DNA of 64,000 nt from Catenuloplanes indicus (GCF_030813715.1 NZ_JAUSUZ010000001.1:1550001-1614000), one strand, 5' to 3'; positions 24,554 through 32,168 are shown, counted from the stretch's first letter. Program-made: numbers and translations. The notes: generated from the sequence alone by a model not told the origin.

Positions 24554-26398
24554 ATGTTTCGTCCCCGTCACATCGCCGGACTGCCCGACTGGTTCCTCGT
24601 GATCCCGGACGGCCCGGCCACCGCGGCCGCGGCCGAGCGGTTGCGGCCGTTCGCCGGCCGGATCGTCGGCCATCCCGGTGAGCGGCCCTGGTTGCTCGGC
24701 AGGTGGACCGTCGAGCGGCTGACCGTCGGCACGGCCGGCGACGTCACCGTTGCGGTCTCCGGCACCCACCTCGTCCCCGTCGAGGACGCGCGCCGGGCCG
24801 CCGAGCGGGTACGGGCGACCGGCCGGGTCGACGGCACGCTGCTCGACGCGCCCGGCAGCTATCACGTGATCGTGCGTGCCGGGTCCGGGACGTACCTGCG
24901 CGGCGGCGCGACCGAGGTGCGCCGCGCGTTCGTGACCCGATCCGGTCCGGCCCCGCTCGCCGCCGACCGGGCCGACGTGCTCGCCGCGCTGTACGACGCG
25001 GACCTAGACCTCACCCGGCTGGCTCTGCACCTGCTCGACCCGCAGACGCTCCACCCGCTGGCCGGCACGCCCGTGTGGGCCGGGATCGACGCGGTCCCGG
25101 CCGGGTCGTGGGCGCGGATCGACACCGCCGGCCGCGTCGGATTCCGGCGCTGGTGGAATCCGCCGGAGCCGGTGACCCCGATGGCGGCGGCCGCGGACGG
25201 GCTGCGTGACGCGCTGACCGACGCGGTGCGGGTGCGTACCGCCGGGCGCCCGCTGGTCACCACCGATCTGGGCGGCCTGGACTCGACCGCGGTGTGCAGC
25301 GTCGCCGTCACCCGCGGCGGGACCGCGGTCGCGGCGTACACGGTCGACGTGCACGACCCGCTCGGCGACGACGTGCGGTGGGCCGAGCGCACCGTCGCGG
25401 CGCTCGGGATCGAGCACCACCTGGTGCCCGCCGCACGCATGCCGATGACCTACGACGGGCTCACCGGGCCGGGCGAGAACTGGGACGAGCCGTGCCTGAC
25501 CACGGTGGACCGGAACCGCTGGAAGACGCTCATGCGGATGGCCGTGGACCGTGGCTCCACGCTGCACCTGACCGGGATCGGCGGCGACGAACTGCTCTAC
25601 GGCTCCGTCGCTCACCTGCACACGCTGCTGCGCCGACGGCCCCGGCTCTCCTGGCGCGCGCTGCGCGGCTTCGAGGCCAAGTACCGCTGGCCGCGCGGCG
25701 AGATGCTGCGCCAGCTCGCGGACCGGCGGCCGTACCGGGCCTGGCTCGCCCGCACCGGGGACGAGCTCACCGCACCGCCGCCGTCGCTGCGTGAGCCGCT
25801 GCTCGACTGGGGCAGCCCGCCGCGGCTGCCGCCGTGGACCACGCCGGACGCCGCCGCCGCCGTCCGTGCGCTGCTGCGCGCGGAGGCCACGGACGCGGAG
25901 CCGCTCGCGCCGTCCCGGGGCCGGCACCGGGAACTGGAGGCCATCCGGTCACTGTCCCGCACCACCCGGCAGCTGCGCCAGATGGCCGCGCCGCTGGGGC
26001 TGGACTACGCGGCGCCGTACTACGACGACCGGGTGGCCGAGGCCGCGCTGCGCACCGATCCGGCGGACCGGATCACGCCCTGGCGGTACAAACCACTGAT
26101 CGTCGAGGCGATGCGCGGGGTGGTGCCGGAGGCCAGCCGTGACCGCGCCACCAAGGCGAACGCGATGGTGGAGGAGGAGAGCGGCCTGCGCCGGTACCGC
26201 GGCGACCTGCTGGCGCTCTGCGACGACTCCCGCCTGGCCCGGCTCGGGCTGATCGACGCGGCCGCGTTCCGGGCGGCGTGCGCCCGCCCGCCCGCCGGCG
26301 ACCTGCAGATCGGCGTGCTGCACCAGACTCTCGCCTGCGAGGTCTGGCTGCGCTCGCTGGAGGAATCGGCCGTTCCGGCCGGAGGAGGACCGAGATGA
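24554..26398 (+). CDS. Lasso peptide cyclase (asparagine synthetase-like, C protein)
   Basis: A 614-residue homologue of asparagine synthetase B. The N-terminal third is a degenerate glutaminase-like domain without the catalytic Cys2 (starts MFRPRHIAG), as in lasso cyclases. The ATP-pyrophosphatase domain has the PP-loop DLGGLDSTAV at 238-247; the usual SGGxDS reads LGGLDS here. GIGGDELLYGS and APYYDDRVAEAAL are further signature parts, and KATKAN-type RATKANAMVEEE lies near the end. The enzyme should adenylate Asp8 of the core and join it to the N-terminal amine. GGAGGAAGGA upstream; ATGA overlap with the RRE gene. Confidence 0.9.
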   Translation: MFRPRHIAGLPDWFLVIPDGPATAAAAERLRPFAGRIVGHPGERPWLLGRWTVERLTVGTAGDVTVAVSGTHLVPVEDARRAAERVRATGRVDGTLLDAPGSYHVIVRAGSGTYLRGGATEVRRAFVTRSGPAPLAADRADVLAALYDADLDLTRLALHLLDPQTLHPLAGTPVWAGIDAVPAGSWARIDTAGRVGFRRWWNPPEPVTPMAAAADGLRDALTDAVRVRTAGRPLVTTDLGGLDSTAVCSVAVTRGGTAVAAYTVDVHDPLGDDVRWAERTVAALGIEHHLVPAARMPMTYDGLTGPGENWDEPCLTTVDRNRWKTLMRMAVDRGSTLHLTGIGGDELLYGSVAHLHTLLRRRPRLSWRALRGFEAKYRWPRGEMLRQLADRRPYRAWLARTGDELTAPPPSLREPLLDWGSPPRLPPWTTPDAAAAVRALLRAEATDAEPLAPSRGRHRELEAIRSLSRTTRQLRQMAAPLGLDYAAPYYDDRVAEAALRTDPADRITPWRYKPLIVEAMRGVVPEASRDRATKANAMVEEESGLRRYRGDLLALCDDSRLARLGLIDAAAFRAACARPPAGDLQIGVLHQTLACEVWLRSLEESAVPAGGGPR

Positions 26399-26652
26399 CG
26401 ACCACGTTGCGCAGCGGCGTCCTGATGACCGAGACCGACTACGGCGTCGTGCTGCTGGACGAGCGCACCGGCGCCTACTACACGCTCAACCCGACGGCCG
26501 CGCTGGTGGTGCGGACGCTGGACTCCGGCGGTGACGGCGCGGCCGCGGCCGCGGCACTCGTCGCGCAGTTCGGCGCGGACCCGGCTACCGCGAGCGCGGA
26601 CGTGGCCGAACTCGTCGGCTCCCTCCGCACGGCCGGGCTGCTGCGCCGATGA
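26395..26652 (+). CDS. PqqD-like RRE protein (lasso B1)
   Basis: An 85-residue PqqD-fold peptide-recognition element. Family features: LMTETDYGVVLLDERTG, AYYTLNPTAALVVRTLD, and the C-terminal helices ending VGSLRTAGLLRR. In lasso systems this protein binds the leader peptide (the YxxP/L region) and delivers the precursor to the B2 protease. It overlaps both neighbours by ATGA junctions, so the cyclase, RRE and protease are translated as a coupled block. Separate RRE and protease genes are usual for Gram-positive lasso clusters. Confidence 0.9.
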   Translation: MTTTLRSGVLMTETDYGVVLLDERTGAYYTLNPTAALVVRTLDSGGDGAAAAAALVAQFGADPATASADVAELVGSLRTAGLLRR

Positions 26653-27065
26653 GCATGCCGGAGACCATCCCGTACAACCCGGGGTCGTTGCCCTTCGTCA
26701 CGCGATGGGCGGCGCGCGCGGCCGTGACCGTGGCCCGGATGCTGGCCCGCTGCCGCCCGGACCGGGTCCGGTGGGTGATGGGCCGGCTGCATCGCGGCGC
26801 CCGCCCGGCCGGCACCGCCCAGGCGCTGGCCGCGCACCGGGCGGTGACCACGGCGAGCCTGTACTGCGCCGGGCGCGAGGGCTGCCTGCCCCGGTCGATC
26901 GCGGTCGCGCTGCTCTGCCGCGCCCGCGGCACCTGGCCGACCTGGTGCGTGGGTGTCCGGCGGCTGCCGCCGTTCGCCGCGCACGCCTGGGTGCAGGTGG
27001 ACGGTGAGCCGGTCGGCGAGGAGTTCCCCGCCGACTACTTCCGGCTGCTCTACTCGGTCGGATAG
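26649..27065 (+). CDS. Lasso peptide leader protease B2 (transglutaminase-like)
   Basis: A 138-residue cysteine protease. The catalytic triad is visible as Cys79 (GREGCLPRSIAVALL), His112 (FAAHAWVQV) and Asp118 (VDGEPVG), in the arrangement of the transglutaminase-like B2 family. It should remove the leader after the Thr-x motif of the precursor with help from the RRE protein. Start ATG overlaps the RRE stop (ATGA); the exporter starts 5 nt after its stop. The first 60 residues are helical and Arg-rich as in other B2 proteins. Confidence 0.9.
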   Translation: MSMPETIPYNPGSLPFVTRWAARAAVTVARMLARCRPDRVRWVMGRLHRGARPAGTAQALAAHRAVTTASLYCAGREGCLPRSIAVALLCRARGTWPTWCVGVRRLPPFAAHAWVQVDGEPVGEEFPADYFRLLYSVG

Positions 27066-27070
27066 CGCCC

Positions 27071-28801
27071 GTGCGTGCCGATCTGGCCCGCTGGCGGGAC
27101 GTGCGGCGGCTCACCGAGGGGCACCGGCGCGCGATCGCGGCCGCGGCCACGCTCAGCCTGGCCGGTTCCGCGCTCGCGCTGGCGCAGCCGGTCCTGGCCC
27201 GGGACGCGGTCGACACGGCCGCGTCCGGCACCGTGCCGTGGCCGGTGCTCGGCGCGCTCGTGCTGCTGTTCGCGGCGCAGGCCGGCACGATGGCGCTCGG
27301 CCGGTACGTGCAGGCGCACACCGGCGAGGCCATGATGCTGCGGCTTCGCCGTACTCTGATCGGTCATCTGCTGCGGGTACGGATCCGTGACCTGGACCGG
27401 CACCGGATCGGTGACCTGATCGCACGCGCCGGTGGCGACACGGCCGTGGTCCGCACGCTCATCGCGCAGAGCCTGGGCTCCGGTATCGCCGGCGTGGCCG
27501 GCCTGGCCGGGACCGTGGCGCTGCTGGCCTGGCTGGATCCGTGGCTGCTGGTCGCGGTCAGCCTGATGTTCGGGATCGCGGTGGCGGCGCTGCTGGCGAT
27601 CGTGCGGCGGCTGCGGACCGCCTCGCGCGGCGCGCAGGAGGCGGAGGGAGCGCTGGTCGCGGACCTGGAGCGGGCGCTCGGCGCGATGCGCACGGTCCGG
27701 GCCGCCCGCGCCGAGGCGTGCGAGAGCGCGCGAGCCGCCGCGGTCGCGCGCCGCGCCCGGGACGCGAACGTGCGGATGGCCCGCCTCGCCGCGGTGAGCG
27801 GACCGGCGAACGACCTCGCGGTCAGTGGCGCGTTCCTGGTGGTGCTGTTGATCGGCGCGACCCGGGTCGCGGCCGGGCAGACCAGCCTCGGTCAGCTGGT
27901 GGCGTTCACGCTGGCGATGACATACCTGGCCGCGCCGATCGGGGAGATCTTCCTGGCGGTGACCGCCATCCAGCAGGGTTCGGGCGCGCTGCACCGGATC
28001 AACGAGGTGCTGGCGCTGCCCCGGGAGAACGACCCGGCGCCGGGCCGGCCGCACGCGCCGTCCGGGCCGGTGCTGGAGCTGCGCGGCGTCTGGTTCGGCT
28101 ATCACCCGGACCGGCCGGTGCTGCGCGGCGTCGACCTGGTGGTGCCGGCGCGTGGCCACCTGGCACTGATCGGACCCTCCGGAGCCGGCAAGTCCACGAT
28201 CTTCGCACTGGTCGAGCGGTTCTACGACCCGGACCGTGGCGCGGTGCTGCTGCACGGGCAGAGCGTCGCGTCCATACCGTACGGCCGGCTGCGCGCCACC
28301 GTCGGCCTGGTGGAACAGGACTGCCCGCTGCTGCACGGCACGCTGCGCGACAACCTGCTCTACGGCAGCGGCCCGGTCGGCGACGACGAGCTGCACCGCA
28401 TGCTGGCGCTGACCAGCCTGACCGACGTGGTCGCGGCGCTGCCCCGGGGGCTGGACACCGACGTCGGTGAGCACGGCCGGCTGCTCTCCGGCGGGCAGCG
28501 GCAGCGCGTCGCGATCGCCCGCTGCCTGCTGACCCGCCCCCGCCTCATCCTGCTCGACGAGCCCACCGCCCACCTGGACCCGGACAGCGAGCGCGCGCTG
28601 GCCGACACGATTCGGGACGTCTCCCGGGTCTGCGCGCTGATCGTCATCGCACACCGCTTCTCCACCGTGCGCGGCGCCGACCGGGTCGTGGTGCTGGACG
28701 GCGGCCGGGTCGTCGCCGGTGGCACCCATGAGGACCTGCTGCGCCGCAACGCGTACTACCGCCGGCTGGCCGCCTCCGCGGCCCTGCCGGTCAGTCCGTG
28801 A
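27071..28801 (+). CDS. ABC transporter, fused membrane and ATPase domains (lasso exporter)
   Basis: A 576-residue half-transporter. Six membrane helices occupy about residues 20-300; the ATPase domain has Walker A GPSGAGKST (about 368), Q-loop LVEQDCPL, signature LLSGGQRQRVAIARCLL, Walker B LILLDEPT and the H-loop IAHRF. All catalytic motifs are intact, so a homodimer should be active. GTG start at 27071, 5 nt after the protease stop. Position at the end of the cluster indicates export of the mature lasso peptide and self-immunity. Its last 11 bases overlap the convergent ridA-like gene, so there is no room for a terminator. Confidence 0.9.
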   Translation: MRADLARWRDVRRLTEGHRRAIAAAATLSLAGSALALAQPVLARDAVDTAASGTVPWPVLGALVLLFAAQAGTMALGRYVQAHTGEAMMLRLRRTLIGHLLRVRIRDLDRHRIGDLIARAGGDTAVVRTLIAQSLGSGIAGVAGLAGTVALLAWLDPWLLVAVSLMFGIAVAALLAIVRRLRTASRGAQEAEGALVADLERALGAMRTVRAARAEACESARAAAVARRARDANVRMARLAAVSGPANDLAVSGAFLVVLLIGATRVAAGQTSLGQLVAFTLAMTYLAAPIGEIFLAVTAIQQGSGALHRINEVLALPRENDPAPGRPHAPSGPVLELRGVWFGYHPDRPVLRGVDLVVPARGHLALIGPSGAGKSTIFALVERFYDPDRGAVLLHGQSVASIPYGRLRATVGLVEQDCPLLHGTLRDNLLYGSGPVGDDELHRMLALTSLTDVVAALPRGLDTDVGEHGRLLSGGQRQRVAIARCLLTRPRLILLDEPTAHLDPDSERALADTIRDVSRVCALIVIAHRFSTVRGADRVVVLDGGRVVAGGTHEDLLRRNAYYRRLAASAALPVSP

Positions 28802-29198
28802 TCGCGGTGGCCTCGATCTCGACCAGGTGCTCCGGTACGTCGAGCGTGGCGACGCCGAACAGGGACGCGGGCGGCGTGGCGGTGATGCCGAGGCGGGCGG
28901 TGGCGCGGGCGATGCCGTCGAGCAGCAGCGGCATCTTGTCCGGGGTCCAGTCGACGACGTGCACGACGAGCTTGACGACGTCGTCGAAGGTGGCGCCGGC
29001 GGCGGTGAGCGCGGTGGCGACGTTGACGTAGGCCTGCTCGACCTGGCCGGTCAGGTCGCCGACCGCGATGTTCGTGCCGTCGGCGTCCCAGGAGACCTGG
29101 CCGGCGATGTGGACGAAGCGGGAGCCGGTGGCCACGGAGACGTGGTGGTAGACGGGGATCTCCGGCAGGCCAGCCGGGTTGATCAGGGTGACAGCCAT
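28791..29198 (-). CDS. RidA family protein
   Basis: A 135-residue member of the RidA/YjgF/Rid family, trimeric enzymes that hydrolyse reactive enamines and imines released by PLP enzymes, or act as detoxifying deaminases. Features: VHIAGQVSWDADG, DLTGQVEQAYVNVATALTAAGATFDDVVKL and the C-terminal HLVEIEATAI. The classical RidA arginine is not evident in the usual VAVHVVD-like segment, so it may belong to an Rid subfamily with different activity. Convergent with the lasso exporter, overlapping 11 nt. A near-perfect inverted repeat (29210-29240) lies just upstream of its start. Confidence 0.85.
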   Translation of the reverse strand: MAVTLINPAGLPEIPVYHHVSVATGSRFVHIAGQVSWDADGTNIAVGDLTGQVEQAYVNVATALTAAGATFDDVVKLVVHVVDWTPDKMPLLLDGIARATARLGITATPPASLFGVATLDVPEHLVEIEATAITD

Positions 29199-29209
29199 CG
29201 GAAGCTCAC

Positions 29210-29240
29210 TCTCTTTCGGTTACCGGGAAACCGTAAGAGA
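29210..29240 (-). promoter_or_regulatory. Inverted-repeat operator upstream of ridA
   Basis: TCTCTTTCGGTT (29210-29221) and AACCGTAAGAGA (29229-29240) are complementary in 11 of 12 positions around a 7-nt spacer. It begins 12 nt upstream of the ATG. The left half and spacer match the site before the HxlR-type gene. Confidence 0.5.
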
Positions 29241-29276
29241 TCGGCGTGGAGCTGGGAAGAAGGTACTTTTTCCCGC

Positions 29277-30278
29277 TCAAGGCACCTTTTGGTAACCGGC
29301 GGCACGCGGCGTCGCGGTCCGCACGGCACGCCGGGTGGCGAGCAGCGTGAGGCGGCCGTCGTGGCGGGGCTGCCAGCCCAGTTCGGTACGGGCGCGCGTG
29401 CAGTCCAGCAGCGGGCTGTCGATCAGCAGGTCGGCCCAGGACGGGTCGAGCGGTTGCAGACGCAGCCGCCAGGCCACGCCGAGCAGGCGCCGGAGCGTGC
29501 CGCGGGAGATCGGGACGTGCCGGCCACCCATCAGCCGGGCCAGCACGGGCGCGCGCATCGCGGGCTCGTCGGTCACGTTGAACGCGCCGGTGGCGCGGGC
29601 CAGCAGGATTCGCCCGACCAGATCCGCGACGTCCTGGGCGGCGGACACCTGGGTGATCGTTGCGCGCGGCAGCGGCAGCACCGGCAGGCGGCCGACCAGC
29701 GGGGCCAGCGGCGCGGACCGGCCCAGCGCCAGGCGGGCCAGGTCACGGGCCGCGGCCGGCTGCACCACCGCGAGCGGCCGGACCCGGGCCACCCGCAGCT
29801 GTGGATGATCCCGCTCGTGCCGGTCGAGCAGGTCCTCCACCGCGACCTTGTCCTGGCTGTACGTGGAACCGGGCACGCCGCGGCGCGGCCAGTCCTCGGT
29901 GACCCGCGTGCCGCCGTCGCCGCGCGAGTAGACCGCGGCCGACGACAGGTGGACCAGGTGCGGCACCCGCGCGCGCCGCAGCGCGGTGAGCACGGCCCGC
30001 GACCCGTCCAGGTTCGTGCGTGCCTGCGCCGCCCGGTCGTGACCGGCCACGATGTGCCAGGCCAGGTGCACGACCGCGTCCGCTCCGGTGAACGCGCCGG
30101 TCAGCGCGCCGGCCGCGCCGGGCGTGCCCACGTCCACCGCGCGCCAGTCGATGCCGTGCCGGTCCGCCGGGACGCGCCGGGCGATGCCGGTCACGTGCCG
30201 GATCTCCGGCCGGGCGGTGAGCCACTCCACCACCGCGGACCCGATGTTGCCGCTCGCACCCGTCACCACGATCCGCAC
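29277..30278 (-). CDS. NAD-dependent epimerase/dehydratase (extended SDR)
   Basis: A 333-residue extended short-chain dehydrogenase. N-terminal Rossmann motif VVTGASGNIGSAVVEWL, AVVHLAWHIV, LSSAAVY with the catalytic Ser, and YSQDK with the Tyr/Lys pair. The middle and C-terminal part is the variable substrate domain, with LGWQPRHDG near the end, typical of nucleotide-sugar epimerase relatives. Cytoplasmic; substrate unknown. It lies upstream of ridA on the same strand with the ridA operator in the 78-nt gap, so ridA probably has its own promoter. Confidence 0.8.
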   Translation of the reverse strand: MRIVVTGASGNIGSAVVEWLTARPEIRHVTGIARRVPADRHGIDWRAVDVGTPGAAGALTGAFTGADAVVHLAWHIVAGHDRAAQARTNLDGSRAVLTALRRARVPHLVHLSSAAVYSRGDGGTRVTEDWPRRGVPGSTYSQDKVAVEDLLDRHERDHPQLRVARVRPLAVVQPAAARDLARLALGRSAPLAPLVGRLPVLPLPRATITQVSAAQDVADLVGRILLARATGAFNVTDEPAMRAPVLARLMGGRHVPISRGTLRRLLGVAWRLRLQPLDPSWADLLIDSPLLDCTRARTELGWQPRHDGRLTLLATRRAVRTATPRAAGYQKVP

Positions 30279-30307
30279 TCCGCGGAGCTTTCCCCGGATC
30301 CGGCGGG

Positions 30308-31021
30308 CTACACCCGGGGTGGCGGCAGCGCGCCCGTCTCGAGCAGGAAGCGGGCGACCTCGGCGACCTTGCGCCGCCGGCCGCGGGCGGTGCCGCGGAG
30401 CAGTTCGAACGCGGCGGCCGGGCCGAGGCGGCGCTGGGCCATCAGGTAACCGACCGCACGCTCGATCACGATCCGGTAGTCCAGCGCGTACTGCAGCTGC
30501 CCGGCCAGGTCACCGGCCTGCTGAGCGGCGAGCGCGGTGGCGAGCGTGGCGCCGATGACGTCCGCGTAGCGGGACAGCGCCGCGGCCTCGGAGTCGTCCC
30601 ACTCGTGCGGCCCGGTGACGAAGACGTCGAGCGTGCCGACCGGCGTGCGGTCCAGCCGGACCGGGACGCCGAGCACCGCGACCACGTCGTGGCGCAGGAA
30701 CTCGTCGCGGACGCCGGGCCAGCGCGGATCCGTGCGCATGTCGGCCGCCCGGATCACCTGGTTGTCCACGAACGCGGCCACGCACGGCCCCTCGCCGGTC
30801 TTGCTCTGCACCTCCTCCATCGCCTTGCTCGCCGTATTGCTCGCGGCGACGTAGTGCAGCGTGTTCTCCTCGTCGGCGATCATCAGGCCGCTGCCCGCGA
30901 CCCGGAACAGCGTCACGACCGCGTCGACGGTCTCGCCGACGGCGGCGGTGAGGTCGGTGCCGGCGCTTCCGCTGAGGCGGCGCAGGCTGTCGGTGAGTCG
31001 TTCGGAGTCGATGTTCGGCAC
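30308..31021 (-). CDS. GAF and ANTAR domain RNA-binding regulator
   Basis: A 237-residue protein with a GAF-like sensor domain (about 25-165; VTLFRVAGSGLMIADEE, TGEGPCVAAF, LGVPVRLDRTPVGTLDVF) and a C-terminal ANTAR helix bundle (LDYRIVIERAVGYLMAQRRLGPAAAFELLR). ANTAR proteins bind paired hairpins in nascent RNA and prevent transcription termination. GTG start with AAGGA upstream. Divergent from the sigma-region-4/STAS protein by 159 nt. Common in actinobacteria in many copies; the signal sensed is unknown. Confidence 0.85.
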   Translation of the reverse strand: MPNIDSERLTDSLRRLSGSAGTDLTAAVGETVDAVVTLFRVAGSGLMIADEENTLHYVAASNTASKAMEEVQSKTGEGPCVAAFVDNQVIRAADMRTDPRWPGVRDEFLRHDVVAVLGVPVRLDRTPVGTLDVFVTGPHEWDDSEAAALSRYADVIGATLATALAAQQAGDLAGQLQYALDYRIVIERAVGYLMAQRRLGPAAAFELLRGTARGRRRKVAEVARFLLETGALPPPRV

Positions 31022-31180
31022 GGCCCCATCCTTGCCGTAGCGGACCCGGACGGCGAGGTCAGTCCCCTGATCGGGGGCGAGGGAAACCGGCGGGTTTGAG
31101 AACGTTCACCACTGGTGACATTACGGCGCAGCCGACCGTCTCCGCCCTGTGTCCGCGGACCGATCTCGTGAGGATGCCTC

Positions 31181-31702
31181 ATGCCCGCGGACACCCGTAC
31201 CCACGCCGCACCCGCCCGCATCCCGGCGCTGGTCCGGCGGCTACCGGCCCAGCAGCGGCGTCTGCTGGCGCTGCGCTGCCGGGAGCAGCTGACCGAGGCG
31301 GAGATCGCCGGCCGGCTGCACGTCCCGCCGGCGACCGTGTCGCGTGCGCTGACCCGTACGTTCGGCTGGCTGCGTCACGGTGTGCTGACCGGGTACGCGC
31401 CGGACGGCGCCCGTCCGGGCATCACGTCGTGCACGCTCGGCTCCGGTGAGGTACGGGTGCGGGTGACCGGCGAGATCGACCGGGACAACGCGGCCGAGCT
31501 GCGGCACCGCCTGCGCGACGCGCTCGGCGGGAACCCGCCGGTGCTGACGCTGGACCTGGCCGGCGTGCCGCTGCTGGACGCGGCCGGTGCCCGGGCGTTC
31601 CGGGACGTGCTCGCGGCGGCGCGGGCGCGGGGCGTCCGGGCCGCTCTGGTACGGGTCCAGCCGGCGGTCCGGACCGTGCTGGAGCTGTGCGAGGTGTGCT
31701 GA
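31181..31702 (+). CDS. Sigma-region-4-like HTH fused to STAS domain
   Basis: A 173-residue two-part protein. Residues about 14-70 read LVRRLPAQQRRLLALRCREQLTEAEIAGRLHVPPATVSRALTR when joined, resembling sigma-70 region 4 (helix-turn-helix for the -35 element). Residues about 88-173 form a STAS (anti-anti-sigma) domain: VRVRVTGEIDRDNAAEL, PPVLTLDLAGVPLLDAAGARAF; the usual phosphoacceptor Ser in DLSGV-x-F-DS is replaced (DLAGVPLLDA). So the STAS part probably cannot be controlled by phosphorylation in the standard way. GAGGA precedes the ATG. A terminator follows. Confidence 0.65.
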   Translation: MPADTRTHAAPARIPALVRRLPAQQRRLLALRCREQLTEAEIAGRLHVPPATVSRALTRTFGWLRHGVLTGYAPDGARPGITSCTLGSGEVRVRVTGEIDRDNAAELRHRLRDALGGNPPVLTLDLAGVPLLDAAGARAFRDVLAAARARGVRAALVRVQPAVRTVLELCEVC

Positions 31703-31731
31703 GCCGGGGGCACCGGTCCGGTGCCCCCGGC
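31703..31731. terminator. Hairpin terminator between convergent genes
   Basis: Perfect 14-bp inverted repeat GCCGGGGGCACCGG with a single-base centre, starting right at the stop of the STAS gene and ending 6 nt from the stop of the convergent gene. Confidence 0.75.
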
Positions 31732-31737
31732 CGCGCG

Positions 31738-31920
31738 CTATCCGTTCGTGTCGCCGGCGCCGGTGCGCTTCTGCGCCTCGTCGACGCCCCGGTCGATCTG
31801 GTCGGAGTGCTTGCCGCCGGTGCGCTGGTCGACCGCGTCACCGGCCTTCTCCAGCCCCTGGTCGACCTGCTCGTCGTGCTTGTCGGCGAAGTCGCCGGCC
31901 TTGCTCAGGAAGTCGCTCAT
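31738..31920 (-). CDS. MT0933/Rv0909-like small stress protein ('antitoxin' family)
   Basis: A 60-residue hydrophilic protein: MSDFLSKAGDFADKHDEQVD, then GLEKAGDAVDQRTGGKH and DQIDRGVDEAQKRTGAG. This repeated helical pattern is that of MT0933-like proteins, annotated as antitoxins, though no toxin gene lies beside it and the composition is closer to CsbD-type stress proteins. GGAG lies 8 nt before the ATG. A SigB-type promoter (31956-31980) is directly upstream. I regard a general-stress role as more likely than a toxin-antitoxin role here. Confidence 0.75.
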   Translation of the reverse strand: MSDFLSKAGDFADKHDEQVDQGLEKAGDAVDQRTGGKHSDQIDRGVDEAQKRTGAGDTNG

Positions 31921-31930
31921 GATCTGGCTC

Positions 31931-32098
31931 CTAATCCTCGTGCTCCGCGTATCGGCTACCCGGGCCGGCCGTCGTCACACGTGTGACCGGCCGCCGGCTC
32001 ACGAAGGCACGCGGACGTGACGCGCCGCCGCGACCGGACCAGGACCGGGATCGGACCACCGGCACCGAGGCGGCCCGCCAGACGTTGATGCGTTTCAT
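31931..32098 (-). CDS. Small arginine-rich hypothetical protein (55 aa)
   Basis: Begins MKRINVWRAASVPVVRSRSW, then Arg/Ser/Gly-rich to the end; strongly basic, no membrane segment. It has a good ribosome site (AAAGGGGGCGA) and is preceded at 32129-32153 by an exact SigB-type promoter with a leader of about 24 nt. Those two signals are the reason to call it. Against it: its 3' part overlaps the promoter of the MT0933-like gene, and no family is recognised. It may alternatively mark a short stress RNA. Confidence 0.35.
   Translation of the reverse strand: MKRINVWRAASVPVVRSRSWSGRGGASRPRAFVSRRPVTRVTTAGPGSRYAEHED
31956..31980 (-). promoter_or_regulatory. SigB/F-type promoter of the MT0933-like gene
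   Basis: On the minus strand GTGT-N15-GGGTAG, 36 nt before the start codon. Confidence 0.5.
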
Positions 32099-32128
32099 CG
32101 GTTCGCCCCCTTTCACGGACGTAGGCGC

Positions 32129-32153
32129 ATACCCGCTGACCGCAGGCCCATGC
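32129..32153 (-). promoter_or_regulatory. SigB/F-type promoter upstream of the Arg-rich ORF
   Basis: On the minus strand GCAT-N15-GGGTAT, an exact match to GNNT-N14-16-GGGTAY, 30 nt before the ATG of the small ORF. Confidence 0.45.
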
Positions 32154-32168
32154 ACGCAGCGGCGCGTC

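Noticed and set aside
28791-30278. ridA-like and SDR genes as tailoring genes of the lasso cluster
   Set aside because: They are convergent to the cluster, have their own operator-like site, and their families do not normally modify lasso peptides.
31738-31920. Toxin-antitoxin module
   Set aside because: Only the MT0933-like 'antitoxin' is present; no toxin-like gene adjoins, and its promoter and composition point to general stress.
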